In this document: positions 16,795-25,417 of the stretch, piece by piece | Position numbering within the stretch: the first letter of the stretch is position 1 | How the letters are laid out: every line of letters starts with the position of its first letter | Source of the DNA: Cyanobium sp. CH-040 | GTDB taxonomy: Bacteria > Cyanobacteriota > Cyanobacteriia > PCC-6307 > Cyanobiaceae | DNA length: 64,000 nt | Direction: 5' to 3' | Assembly: GCF_024346135.1 (NCBI RefSeq) | Contig: NZ_JAGQCJ010000002.1 | Coordinates: 124,001 to 188,000, forward strand | The notes under the pieces: generated by a model | What the model saw: only the letters and a program-made list of their open reading frames with translations | Databases searched by the model: none | What the model was told of the DNA's origin: nothing | Program-made: the position numbers and the translations under genes

Positions 16795-17521
16795 GAGTTG
16801 GTTGGCCGGCACTGGCTGGGCTCAGGGCTTCGGCATAGCGCTGATTCACCTGATCCCAGTTCACCAGCGACCACCAGGCCGTGATGTAGTCGGCCCGGCG
16901 GTTCTGATAGCTCAGGTAGTAGGCGTGCTCCCACACGTCCAGCCCCAGCAGGGGCGTGCCGCGCTCGATCCCGGGCAGGTTCATCAGCGGATTGTCCTGG
17001 TTGGCGGTGCTGGTGACCGCCAGTGTTCCGTCGGGGCGCAGGATCAGCCAGGCCCAGCCGGAGCCGAATCGGGCGGCCGCCGCCTGGCTGAAGCGCTCCT
17101 GGAGCCCCTGCGCTGAGCCGAACGCCGCATCGATGGCCGCCTCCAGCTCCTCGGAGGGGGCACCACCGTCGCCGGCAGGCGCCATGGCGCTCCAGAACTG
17201 GCTGTGGTTCCAGTAGCCGCCGGCGTTGTTGCGCATGGCGTCGGGCAGCCGCCGTGCCCGGGCCAGCAACTGCTCCAGCGAGAGTCCGGCCAGATCGTCC
17301 CGCTCGCTGAGGGCCGCGTTGAGCTGGGCCACGTAACCGGCGTGGTGGCGGTCGTGGTGGATCTCCATGGTGCGCGCGTCGATCACCGGCTCCAGGGCAT
17401 CGAAGGGGTAGGGCAGCGGTGGCAGCTCGAAGGCCGCCTGGGCCGGTGCGGCTGCCACCAGCAGCAGCACCAGCCAGCCCAGCATCAGCAGGCGGCGCAG
17501 CGCGGGGATCAGGAAGGACAT
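16763..17521 (-). CDS. sodA: exported Mn-type superoxide dismutase
   Basis: This Fe/Mn-family SOD converts superoxide to H2O2 and O2. The 252-aa precursor has a signal peptide ([20 protein letters not shown], cleavage near residue 29), so the enzyme acts in the periplasm or thylakoid lumen. Metal ligands are seen in [20 protein letters not shown], and [19 protein letters not shown]. The residue pattern NAGGYWNH (Gly at the position that is Gln in FeSOD) and ANQDNPL (Gln donated from here) is the Mn-type layout. Many marine picocyanobacteria rely on NiSOD, so an exported Mn enzyme is notable. It overlaps the PRX5 gene tail to tail; the two act in sequence on reactive oxygen. Confidence 0.93.
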   Translation of the reverse strand: MSFLIPALRRLLMLGWLVLLLVAAAPAQAAFELPPLPYPFDALEPVIDARTMEIHHDRHHAGYVAQLNAALSERDDLAGLSLEQLLARARRLPDAMRNNAGGYWNHSQFWSAMAPAGDGGAPSEELEAAIDAAFGSAQGLQERFSQAAAARFGSGWAWLILRPDGTLAVTSTANQDNPLMNLPGIERGTPLLGLDVWEHAYYLSYQNRRADYITAWWSLVNWDQVNQRYAEALSPASAGQPTLSPRTPGAEP

Positions 17522-17633
17522 CGTCTGGCGGGGCCGTTGACGGGGTTCTAACGCAGCCCCGGCCAGCCTTCAGGGCCGCCGGCGCCGGGACAGAGCGGGC
17601 GGACCAGAATGGGGGCAAGGAGGGCAGCCGGCC

Positions 17634-20600
17634 ATGACGATCGGCAGCGCGAACCCAGCCGCCGGCGCCGGATCCAGCGGCGCGAGCGGGTCCAGGCTCC
17701 GCCGGGTGGTGCTGATCGCCGGCTTCGAGGTGTTCAACGCCGCCCTCTACCGCCAGGCGGCCGAGCGGGCCATGGCGCGGTGCACCGGGCTGCAGATCCG
17801 CGTCTTCAGCGACCACGACCTGCGCCGACGCGATCCCCAACTCGTGGCTGCCCTGAGCGGCGCCGATGCCCTCTTCGCCAGCCTGATCTTCGATTTCGAC
17901 GACGTCGAATGGCTGATCCGGCAGGCCGCGGAGATTCCCGTGCGGCTGGTGTTCGAGTCGGCCCTGGAGCTGATGGCGCTGACGCGGCTCGGCCGCTTCA
18001 CCATCGGCGCCGACTCCCGTGGGATGCCCCGGCCCGTGCGGGCGTTACTGGACAAGTTCGGCAGCGGCCGTGAGGAGGACCGCCTGGCGGCCTACGTGGG
18101 CGTCCTCAAGGTGGGCCCGAAACTGCTGCGCTTCCTGCCCTCACGCCGGGCCCAGGATCTGCGCCACTGGCTGGTGCTCTACGGCTACTGGAACGCGGGG
18201 GGAGAAGAGAACGTCACAGCCCTGTTCCTCTATCTGGCCCGGCACGGCCTCGGCCTGGACTGCGGTCCGGTGCCGCCGCCCCAGGACACGCCCGCCATGG
18301 GGCTGGTCCATCCCGACCACCCGGAGGTGTTCCGCCGGCCCGGCGACTACCTGGCCTGGTTCCACCGCACCCGGCCGGAGAGCCGCCCCGGGCGTGAGAA
18401 CTGGCCGGTGGTGGGCCTGTTGCTCTACCGCAAGCACGTGATCACGGCCCAGCCCTACATCGGCCAGCTGATCCGCGCCTTCGAGGCGGCCCGGCTGATG
18501 CCGCTGCCGGTGTTCATCAACGGCGTGGAGGGCCACATGGCCGTGCGCGACTGGATGACCAGCGCCAGCGAGCCGCCCTCTCCCCAGCGGCGGCAGGCCG
18601 TGGCGGTGGAGGCGATCGTCTCGACGATCGGCTTCCCGCTGGTGGGCGGACCGGCCGGCTCGATGGAGGCCGGCCGGCGCGAGGAGGTGGCGCAGCGCAT
18701 CCTGCGGGCCAAGAACGTGCCCTACGTGGTGGCGGCGCCGCTGCTGATCCAGGACATCCATTCCTGGAGCCGCCAGGGCATCGGCGGTCTGCAGAGCGTG
18801 GTGCTGTTCGCCCTGCCGGAGCTGGACGGGGCCATCGACCCGGTGCCCCTGGGCGGCCTGGTGGGTGACCGCATCCTGCTCGTGCCCGAGCGGTTGCGGC
18901 GACTCACCGGCCGTCTCAACGCCTGGATCCGGCTGCGCCGAACGCCTCCGGCCGCGCGGCGGCTGGCGATCGTGCTCTACGGCTTCCCGCCGGGCTACGG
19001 GGCCACCGGCACGGCGGCGCTGCTGAACGTGCCGGACTCGCTGATGAGCCTGCTGGAGGCCCTGCGCCGCCAGGGCTACGACCTGGGCGATCCCGCCGAC
19101 TGGCCCGCCGACGGCGAGGAGCTGGTGGGGCGTGTGAAGGAGGCCGATGAGGCCTGGCTGAGCCGGATCCCGCCGGGGGAGCGGTTCGAGGAGTCGCCTT
19201 TGGCCAGCGTCAGCGCCGACGAGCTGCGGCAATGGCTGGGGCCCCTGCACAGCCGTCGCATCGAGCGCCAGTGGGGGCCGCTCAGCGGCACCGGCATCCG
19301 CACCCTGGGCGATCGCTTCCTGCTCGGCGGAGTGCGGCTGGGCAACGTCTGGATCGGCGTGCAGCCGCCCCTGGGGGTGGCGGGCGATCCGATGCGGCTG
19401 ATGTACGAGCGCGACCTCACGCCCCATCCCCAGTACGCAGCCTTCTACCTGTGGCTGCAGCGCCAGCTGAAGACCCACGCGGTGCTGCACTTCGGCATGC
19501 ACGGCACGGTGGAGTGGCTGCCGGGCTCGCCCCTGGGCAACACCGGCTACTCCTGGCCCGACCTGCTGCTGGGCGATCTGCCGCATCTCTATGTGTATGC
19601 GGCGAACAACCCGTCCGAGTCGATGCTGGCAAAACGGCGCGGCTACGGGGTGCTGATCTCCCACAACGTGCCCCCCTACGGCCGGGCCGGGCTGTACCGG
19701 GAGCTGGTGGCGCTGCGGGATCTGATCGGTGAATACCGCGACGAACCCGAGCGCAACGCCGCCCTGCGCGAGCCGATCCTCAAGGCCGTGTTCGATGCCG
19801 GCCTGGATCGCGACTGCCCCCTGCCCCAGGGGCTGGACCGGCAGGGAAGCCGGCCGGAGCTCTTCGATGCCTATCTGGGGAAGCTCAGCGGCTACCTGCA
19901 GCTCCTGGAACAGCGCCTGTTCTCCAGTGGCCTGCACAGCCTCGGTGAGCCGCCGGACCGCGCCGAGCTGCTCAGCTACCTCCGGGCCTGTTTCGGCGAG
20001 GAGCTGAGCGACCCGCTGCTGGAGGCGATCGCGGCGCCGGATCCGGCCAGCCTGGATCCGGCAGCCGGCGACGACGCCCTGCAGGCCCGGGGGCACGCCC
20101 TGCTGCTGGAGCACCCCGAGCTGGACCCTGCCGGCGAGGAGGCGCTGGCGAAGGCCCTGCAGGTGGCGGGGCTGCTGCAGCGCAACCGCGAGGAACTCAC
20201 CAACCTGCTGCGGGGCCTCAACGGCGAGTACATCCCCCCCGCCCCCGGCGGGGACCTGCTGCGCGACGGGCCGGGCGTGCTGCCCACCGGCCGCAACATC
20301 CATGCCCTCGACCCCTACCGCATGCCCTCGGCCGGGGCGATGGCCCGCGGCCGCACGATCGCCCGCCGCATCCTCGAGCGCCACCGGGCCGAGCACGACG
20401 GTGCCTGGCCGGAGACCGTGGCGGTGATGCTCTGGGGCCTCGATGCCATCAAGACCCGGGGGGAATCGCTGGCGATCCTGCTGGAGCTGGTGGGGGCCCG
20501 GCCGGTGCAGGAAGGCACGGGCCGGATCGTGCGCTACGACCTGATCCCCCTGGCGGAGCTCGACCATCCCCGCGTCGACGTGCTCGCCAACCTGTCGGGG

Positions 20601-21494
20601 ATCTTCCGTGACAGCTTCGGCAACATCCTCGAGCTGCTCGACGATCTCTTCCGCCGCGCCGCCGAGGCTGACGAGCCCGAGGAGCGCAACGCCATCCGCC
20701 GCCACTGCGAGGCCCTCCGGGCAGAGGGGGTGGAGAACCCCAGCGCCCGCCTGTTCTCCAATCCCGCCGGCGATTTCGGCTCGCTGGTGAACGACCGGAT
20801 CACCGACGCCAGCTGGGAGCAGGGCGATGAGCTCGCCGCCACCTGGCGCGACCGCAACGCCTACAGCTACGGGCGCAGCGACCACGGCCAGGCGCGGCCG
20901 GAGGTGCTGGCCTCGCTGCTGCGCAGCACCGACCGGGTGGTGCAGCAGATCGATTCGGTGGAATACGGCCTCACCGACATCCAGGAGTACTACGCCAATA
21001 CCGGCGGGCTGAAGCGGGCCGCGGAGGTGGCCCAGGCCGCCGAACGGCCCGGCCGCCGCGTGCCGGCCAGCTTCGTCGAGTCGTTCTCGCGCGACACCAC
21101 CCCCCGGGAGCTGGATGAGCTGCTGCGGCTGGAGTACCGCAGCAAGCTGCTCAACCCCCGCTGGGCAGAGGCGATGGCCGCGATGGGCTCCGGCGGCGCC
21201 TACGAGATCTCCCAGCGCATGACGGCGCTGATCGGCTGGGCGGGCACCAGCGACTTCCGCGACCCGTGGGTGTACGACCAGGCGGCCGACACCTATGCCC
21301 TCGATCCGGCCATGGCCGCGCGCCTGCGCCAGGCCAACCCCGAAGCCTTCCGCAACGTGGTGGGCCGCATGCTGGAGGCCAGCAGCCGCGGCATCTGGGA
21401 GGCCTCCCCCGAAAGGCTGGCGGCCCTGCGCCAGCTCCACGACCTCACCGACGCAGAACTCGAGGGCGTGGCCGTGGCCGCCGGGGCCGGGTGA
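17634..21494 (+). CDS. magnesium-chelatase H-subunit family protein (divergent ChlH/BchH)
   Basis: The 1286-aa protein belongs to the ChlH/BchH/CobN family, the porphyrin-binding large subunit of chelatases. Near residue 620 it has HFGMHGTVEWLPGSPLG followed by NNPSESMLAKRRGYGVLI. Canonical cyanobacterial ChlH, as I remember it, has HFGTHGSLEFMPGKQMG and a longer N-terminus (about 1330 aa), so this looks like a second, divergent H subunit rather than the housekeeping one. The N-terminal residues 1-20 are Ala/Gly/Ser-rich and unlike family starts. It overlaps a chlD gene by four bases (GTGA, 21491), so the two are translated together. Likely role: Mg insertion into protoporphyrin IX, or a related chelation. 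No chlI lies in the window. Confidence 0.88.
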   Translation: MTIGSANPAAGAGSSGASGSRLRRVVLIAGFEVFNAALYRQAAERAMARCTGLQIRVFSDHDLRRRDPQLVAALSGADALFASLIFDFDDVEWLIRQAAEIPVRLVFESALELMALTRLGRFTIGADSRGMPRPVRALLDKFGSGREEDRLAAYVGVLKVGPKLLRFLPSRRAQDLRHWLVLYGYWNAGGEENVTALFLYLARHGLGLDCGPVPPPQDTPAMGLVHPDHPEVFRRPGDYLAWFHRTRPESRPGRENWPVVGLLLYRKHVITAQPYIGQLIRAFEAARLMPLPVFINGVEGHMAVRDWMTSASEPPSPQRRQAVAVEAIVSTIGFPLVGGPAGSMEAGRREEVAQRILRAKNVPYVVAAPLLIQDIHSWSRQGIGGLQSVVLFALPELDGAIDPVPLGGLVGDRILLVPERLRRLTGRLNAWIRLRRTPPAARRLAIVLYGFPPGYGATGTAALLNVPDSLMSLLEALRRQGYDLGDPADWPADGEELVGRVKEADEAWLSRIPPGERFEESPLASVSADELRQWLGPLHSRRIERQWGPLSGTGIRTLGDRFLLGGVRLGNVWIGVQPPLGVAGDPMRLMYERDLTPHPQYAAFYLWLQRQLKTHAVLHFGMHGTVEWLPGSPLGNTGYSWPDLLLGDLPHLYVYAANNPSESMLAKRRGYGVLISHNVPPYGRAGLYRELVALRDLIGEYRDEPERNAALREPILKAVFDAGLDRDCPLPQGLDRQGSRPELFDAYLGKLSGYLQLLEQRLFSSGLHSLGEPPDRAELLSYLRACFGEELSDPLLEAIAAPDPASLDPAAGDDALQARGHALLLEHPELDPAGEEALAKALQVAGLLQRNREELTNLLRGLNGEYIPPAPGGDLLRDGPGVLPTGRNIHALDPYRMPSAGAMARGRTIARRILERHRAEHDGAWPETVAVMLWGLDAIKTRGESLAILLELVGARPVQEGTGRIVRYDLIPLAELDHPRVDVLANLSGIFRDSFGNILELLDDLFRRAAEADEPEERNAIRRHCEALRAEGVENPSARLFSNPAGDFGSLVNDRITDASWEQGDELAATWRDRNAYSYGRSDHGQARPEVLASLLRSTDRVVQQIDSVEYGLTDIQEYYANTGGLKRAAEVAQAAERPGRRVPASFVESFSRDTTPRELDELLRLEYRSKLLNPRWAEAMAAMGSGGAYEISQRMTALIGWAGTSDFRDPWVYDQAADTYALDPAMAARLRQANPEAFRNVVGRMLEASSRGIWEASPERLAALRQLHDLTDAELEGVAVAAGAG

Positions 21495-23551
21495 GCGTTT
21501 CCCCAGCGGTACAGCCGTATCCGCTGCATGCCGTGGTGGCTCAGGAGCGCATCCGCACCGCCCTGCTGTTGCTGGCCGTGGACCCCGGACTCGGCGGTGT
21601 GGTGATCGCCGGGCGGCGGGGCACGGCCAAGACCGTGATGGCCCGGGCCCTGCACGCCTTGCTGCCCCCCATCCGGGTGATCCGCCACTCCTGCGCCCAG
21701 GCCGATCCCGCCGCGCCCTGGGACTGGGACGACGCCACCGTCGCCCGCCGGGCCCGGATCAGCCGCACGCCGGTGAGCACCCTGGTGCCGCCGCCGTTCG
21801 TGCAGGTGCCGCTGGGGGTGAGCGAAGACCGGCTGCTCGGCTCGGTGGATGTGGAGGCCTCAATGCGCAGGGGCCGGCCGGTGTTCCAGCCGGGATTGCT
21901 GGCCGAGGCCCACCGCGGCGTGCTGTGCGTGGACGACCTCAACCTGCTGGAGCCCGCCCTGGCCGATCTGCTGCTCTCCGCCGTGGCGGCGGGCTTCAAC
22001 CAGGTGGAGCGCGAGGGCATCAGCTTCCGGCACCCCTGCCGGCCGTTGCTGATCGCCACCGCCAACCCGGCCGAGGGGGAGCTGCGACCCCACCTGCTGG
22101 ACCGCTTCGCCATGGTGCTCAGCGCCGACCCGCCCCTGACGCCCGACGAACGGGTGGAGGCGGTGCGCCGGGTGCTCTGGTTCGCTGAGCAGCCTGCGCA
22201 GTTCTGGGGCCTCTACGGCGCCGGGCTGGAGACGCTGCGGCGGCAGGTGCTCGCGAGCCGCCGGCGCCTGCGGCGGATGCGCATTCAGCGGGCCCAGATC
22301 CGCTACCTGGTGGAGGAGTCGATCCGGGCCGGCACCCAGGGGCACCGGGCCGATCTGTTTGCCGTGCGGGTGGCCCGGGCCCACGCCGCGCTGCAGGGGC
22401 GGGAGCGGGTGAAGGCGGCCGACCTGCGCGAAGCGGTGCGGCTGGCGGTTCTGCCCCGCTCGGCCCTTGTGCTCGCAGCGCCCCCGCCGCCACCGACGTC
22501 ACCGCCGCCGCCGTCCCCCGCAGACCAGCCGCCCGCCGATACGGCCCCGCCGCCGCCGGAAGGTGGCGAGACGACCGCACCGCCCCAGGACCCCGACGGG
22601 GTGCCGGAGACCTTCCTGTTCTCGCCGGAGGGGGTGGCTCTCGACCCCGATCTGCTGGCGATCGCGGCGCACCGCGGCCGTCGCCAGGGGCGCGGCGGCG
22701 GGGGCGGGCTGGTGCATTCCCGGGAGCGGGGCCGGTACGTCAAGGCGGTGCTGCCCCATGGGCCGGTCGTGCGGGTGGCCGTCGACGCCACGCTGCGGGC
22801 GGCAGCGCCGCATCAGCTGATCCGCCGCCGGCTCCTGCAGCGGCGGGAGGCCCGCACCCGGGGACGGCAGGTACTGATCCGCGATCAGGATCTGCGCGTC
22901 AAGCTCCTGGCGCGCAAGGCCGGCGCCCTGGTGATCTTCGTGGTGGACGCCTCCGGCTCGATGGCCCTCAATCGCATGCAGGCGGCCAAGGGAGCGGTGC
23001 TGCAGCTGCTCAGCGAGGCCTACCGCCACCGCGACCAGATCGCCATGATCACCTTCGCAGGCCAGCGGGCGCGGGTTCAGCTGCCGCCCACCCGCTCGAT
23101 CACGGCGGCCTCCCGGCGGCTGGAGCGTCTGCCCTGCGGCGGCGGCTCGCCAATGGCCCATGGCCTGGCCCTGGCCGTGCGGGTGGGAGGCAATGCCCTG
23201 CTCTCCAAGGACATCGCCGAGGTGATCGTGGTGCTGGTCAGCGACGGCAGGGCGAATGTTGACCTGAGCCGCTCGTTGGCGGTCACGGCCGGCGGTGGCA
23301 GTCCTGGCGGCGAGGTGCTGCCCCTGGCGGCCATCCACGCGGAGGTGCTGACGATCGCCGGTGCCCTGGCCAGCCTGGAGATGCCCCTGCTCGTGATCGA
23401 CACCGGCACCCGCCATCCGCCCTCAGCGCTGCTGGCGGAACTGGGCAGCAGGGCCGGCGCCACGGTGCTGCCCCTGCCGCGGGCATCGGCGAGCCAGATC
23501 AGCGCCACGTCACGGCGCTGGCTGGACCAGGGGCGAACCCCCCGTGACTGA
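21491..23551 (+). CDS. chlD: magnesium-chelatase ATPase subunit D
   Basis: The 686-aa protein starts at GTG 21491. Its AAA+ domain has Walker A GRRGTAKT (about residues 41-48), Walker B VLCVDDLNLLE and an arginine-rich sensor region. A Pro-rich linker (about 330-365) leads to a C-terminal von Willebrand A domain with the MIDAS motif DASGSM (near residue 486). ChlD forms the motor with ChlI that drives Mg insertion by ChlH. The domain order and PDxGLGGVVIAGRRGTAK pattern match cyanobacterial ChlD. The Walker A is intact, so ATPase activity is possible. It is coupled to the divergent H subunit upstream; no ChlI neighbour is visible. A second chlD elsewhere cannot be excluded. Confidence 0.93.
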   Translation: MSVSPAVQPYPLHAVVAQERIRTALLLLAVDPGLGGVVIAGRRGTAKTVMARALHALLPPIRVIRHSCAQADPAAPWDWDDATVARRARISRTPVSTLVPPPFVQVPLGVSEDRLLGSVDVEASMRRGRPVFQPGLLAEAHRGVLCVDDLNLLEPALADLLLSAVAAGFNQVEREGISFRHPCRPLLIATANPAEGELRPHLLDRFAMVLSADPPLTPDERVEAVRRVLWFAEQPAQFWGLYGAGLETLRRQVLASRRRLRRMRIQRAQIRYLVEESIRAGTQGHRADLFAVRVARAHAALQGRERVKAADLREAVRLAVLPRSALVLAAPPPPPTSPPPPSPADQPPADTAPPPPEGGETTAPPQDPDGVPETFLFSPEGVALDPDLLAIAAHRGRRQGRGGGGGLVHSRERGRYVKAVLPHGPVVRVAVDATLRAAAPHQLIRRRLLQRREARTRGRQVLIRDQDLRVKLLARKAGALVIFVVDASGSMALNRMQAAKGAVLQLLSEAYRHRDQIAMITFAGQRARVQLPPTRSITAASRRLERLPCGGGSPMAHGLALAVRVGGNALLSKDIAEVIVVLVSDGRANVDLSRSLAVTAGGGSPGGEVLPLAAIHAEVLTIAGALASLEMPLLVIDTGTRHPPSALLAELGSRAGATVLPLPRASASQISATSRRWLDQGRTPRD

Positions 23552-23596
23552 GGACGGATCAGGCGAGCAGCAGCGGCAACGCCAGAAACAATCCTT

Positions 23597-23610
23597 CTAT
23601 GCGGGTATAG
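23597..23610. promoter_or_regulatory. palindrome upstream of the persulfide operon
   Basis: CTATGC-GG-GTATAG is a near-perfect dyad (11 of 12 arm bases would pair, one mismatch position) located 26 bases before the ATG at 23636. A direct repeat, AGTCAT-AGTCAG, follows at 23609-23620. The stretch is AT-rich compared with the surroundings and is the only such island between chlD and the operon. An operator for a sulfide/persulfide sensor (SqrR/BigR, CstR-like) is possible, but I do not recognise a known consensus. Confidence 0.4.
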
Positions 23611-23635
23611 TCATAGTCAGTTCGGTGACGACGCC

Positions 23636-24793
23636 ATGGAACCCGGTCTGGACCCTGTCCCCCACGTCTCCCCCCACCCGGCTGGCGAGCGCGCCATCGA
23701 CCTGGTGGCCGCCGCCGGCGGTGGTGCCCTGCTGTTCCGCCAGCTGTTCGATGCCGAAACCGGCACCTTCACCTACCTGCTGGCCGATGCCGCCAGTCGG
23801 GAGGGGGTGATCATCGACCCGGTGTTCGAGCAGCACCAGCGCGACCTCTCCCTGATCCGCGAGCTGGGGATCGCGCTGGTGGCCTCGCTCGACACCCATG
23901 TCCATGCCGACCATGTGACCGGCAGCTGGCTGATGCACGCCGCCACCGCCTGCGCGATCGGGCTGGCGGCCGCCGGCGGCGCCGAGAACGTCACCCTGCC
24001 CCTGGCCCACGGCGATCGGGTGACCTTCGGCAGCCGCCACCTGGAGGTGCGCAGCACGCCGGGACACACCGACGGCTGCCTCACCTATGTGCTTGATGAC
24101 CGCTCGATGGCGTTCACCGGCGACGCCCTGCTGGTGCGGGGCTGTGGTCGCTGTGATTTCCAGCAGGGCAATGCCCGCGCCCTGTGGGCCTCGATCACCG
24201 GCCAGATCTTCACCCTGCCTGAGTCCTGCCTGCTCTACCCGGGGCACGACTACACCGGCCGCAGCGTCACCTCGGTGGCGGAGGAGAAGGCCTACAACGC
24301 CCGCCTCGGCGCCGGCGCCACGGAACGCGATTTCGTGGGCCACATGGAGAACATGAAACTCCCCCACCCCCATCGCATCGCCGAGGCGCTGCCGGGCAAC
24401 CTGCGCTCCGGCAGACCCCAGGAGCCGCAGGCGACGCCGGCCTGGGCGCCGCTGGCGCGCAGCTATGCCGGTCTGCCGGAACTCATGCCGTCCTGGGTGG
24501 CGGCCCACCGCCAGGACGTGACCATCCTGGACGTGCGCTCCAGCGCGGAGATCGAGGGGCCCGACGGCCGTGTGGCCGGAAGTCTGGCGATCCCGCTGCC
24601 CGAGCTGGAGCGGCGCAGCGGCGAGATTCCGGCGGATCGTCCGGTGGTGGTGGTGTGCCATTCCGGCAGCCGCTCGGCCCTGGCCACCCAGCAGCTGCTC
24701 AGAGCGGGCCGGTCCGAAGTGGCCAACCTGCGCGGCGGCCTGCGCCGCTGGGCCGACGAGGGCTATCCGCTGGAGGTTCCCCAGCGCCGCTGA
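23636..24793 (+). CDS. persulfide dioxygenase-rhodanese fusion (ETHE1/CstB-like)
   Basis: The 385-aa protein joins a metallo-beta-lactamase fold (residues about 20-260) to a rhodanese domain (about 285-385). The MBL half has the iron-binding THVHADH (residues 87-93), a GHTDGCL segment, and YPGHDYTG, the layout of ETHE1-type persulfide dioxygenases that oxidise glutathione or CoA persulfide to sulfite. The rhodanese half has the active-site loop CHSGSRS (near residue 341), which can transfer sulfane sulfur. Such fusions (CstB-type) detoxify persulfides. It is the first gene of a tight four-gene run with a membrane rhodanese, a TSUP exporter and an OsmC-like protein. The preceding 84-base gap after chlD contains the operon's probable promoter. 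Confidence 0.9.
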   Translation: MEPGLDPVPHVSPHPAGERAIDLVAAAGGGALLFRQLFDAETGTFTYLLADAASREGVIIDPVFEQHQRDLSLIRELGIALVASLDTHVHADHVTGSWLMHAATACAIGLAAAGGAENVTLPLAHGDRVTFGSRHLEVRSTPGHTDGCLTYVLDDRSMAFTGDALLVRGCGRCDFQQGNARALWASITGQIFTLPESCLLYPGHDYTGRSVTSVAEEKAYNARLGAGATERDFVGHMENMKLPHPHRIAEALPGNLRSGRPQEPQATPAWAPLARSYAGLPELMPSWVAAHRQDVTILDVRSSAEIEGPDGRVAGSLAIPLPELERRSGEIPADRPVVVVCHSGSRSALATQQLLRAGRSEVANLRGGLRRWADEGYPLEVPQRR

Positions 24794-24862
24794 AGCAGGC
24801 CCGGCGCCAGCCCTCGCTGCCGCCCGTTTCCGCCGGTCCCCCACTGCTCCCCACGCCAGACG

Positions 24863-25417
24863 ATGCCTGCAGACCTGATGACCACGCCCCAGCCGATCAC
24901 GCCCGTCAGCCGTGTCTCGGCGCCTGAGCTCGCCCGCCAGCTCGCCAGCCGAAGCGTGACGGTGGTGGACGTGCGCGAGCCGGTGGAGTTCGCCGCCGGC
25001 CACATCGAAGGCAGCCTCAACATCCCGCTCGGCCGGCTGGCGGAGGCCGAACTCCCGGCTGGAGCGCTGGTGCTGGTGTGCCACAGCGGCAACCGCAGCG
25101 CCCAGGGCCTGGCGATCCTGCAGGACCAGGGCCACCCCCACGCCGTCGCCGACCTGGAGGGCGGGGTGGTGGCGTGGGAGGAGGCCGGCCTGCCCCTGCG
25201 CCGCCTCCGCAGCGCACCGCTGCCGCTGATCCGGCAGGTGCAGATCGCCGCCGGCTCCCTGGTGCTGCTGGGTCTGATCCTCAGCCAGGCGGTTTCGCCG
25301 GCCTGGATTCTCCTCTGCTGGTTCGTGGCGGCCGGCCTGGTGTTCGCGGGCATCAGCGGCTACTGCGGCATGGCGCGGCTGCTGGCGGCGATGCCCTGGA
25401 ACCAGGTCTCCCCGTGA
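24863..25417 (+). CDS. rhodanese-domain protein with C-terminal membrane helices
   Basis: The 184-aa protein has one rhodanese domain (about residues 15-115) with the loop CHSGNRSA (catalytic Cys near residue 73), followed by two membrane helices (about 127-146 and 150-170; LVLLGLILSQAV and WILLCWFVAAGLVFAGI). The C-terminal region resembles the DUF2892 inner-membrane module often fused to rhodaneses. It would move sulfane sulfur between thiols at the membrane. ATG 24863 is used; an in-frame ATG six codons on is also possible. Its stop overlaps the GTG of the TSUP gene (GTGA). In the cst-like context it would hand sulfur to the persulfide dioxygenase next door. Confidence 0.88.
   Translation: MPADLMTTPQPITPVSRVSAPELARQLASRSVTVVDVREPVEFAAGHIEGSLNIPLGRLAEAELPAGALVLVCHSGNRSAQGLAILQDQGHPHAVADLEGGVVAWEEAGLPLRRLRSAPLPLIRQVQIAAGSLVLLGLILSQAVSPAWILLCWFVAAGLVFAGISGYCGMARLLAAMPWNQVSP

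Noticed and set aside
18141-21440. 1099-codon open frame on the minus strand opposite the chelatase H gene
   Set aside because: It is an antisense shadow produced by GC-rich codon bias; it has long Gln/His/Gly-rich runs and no family pattern, while the plus-strand frame is a clear ChlH/BchH protein.
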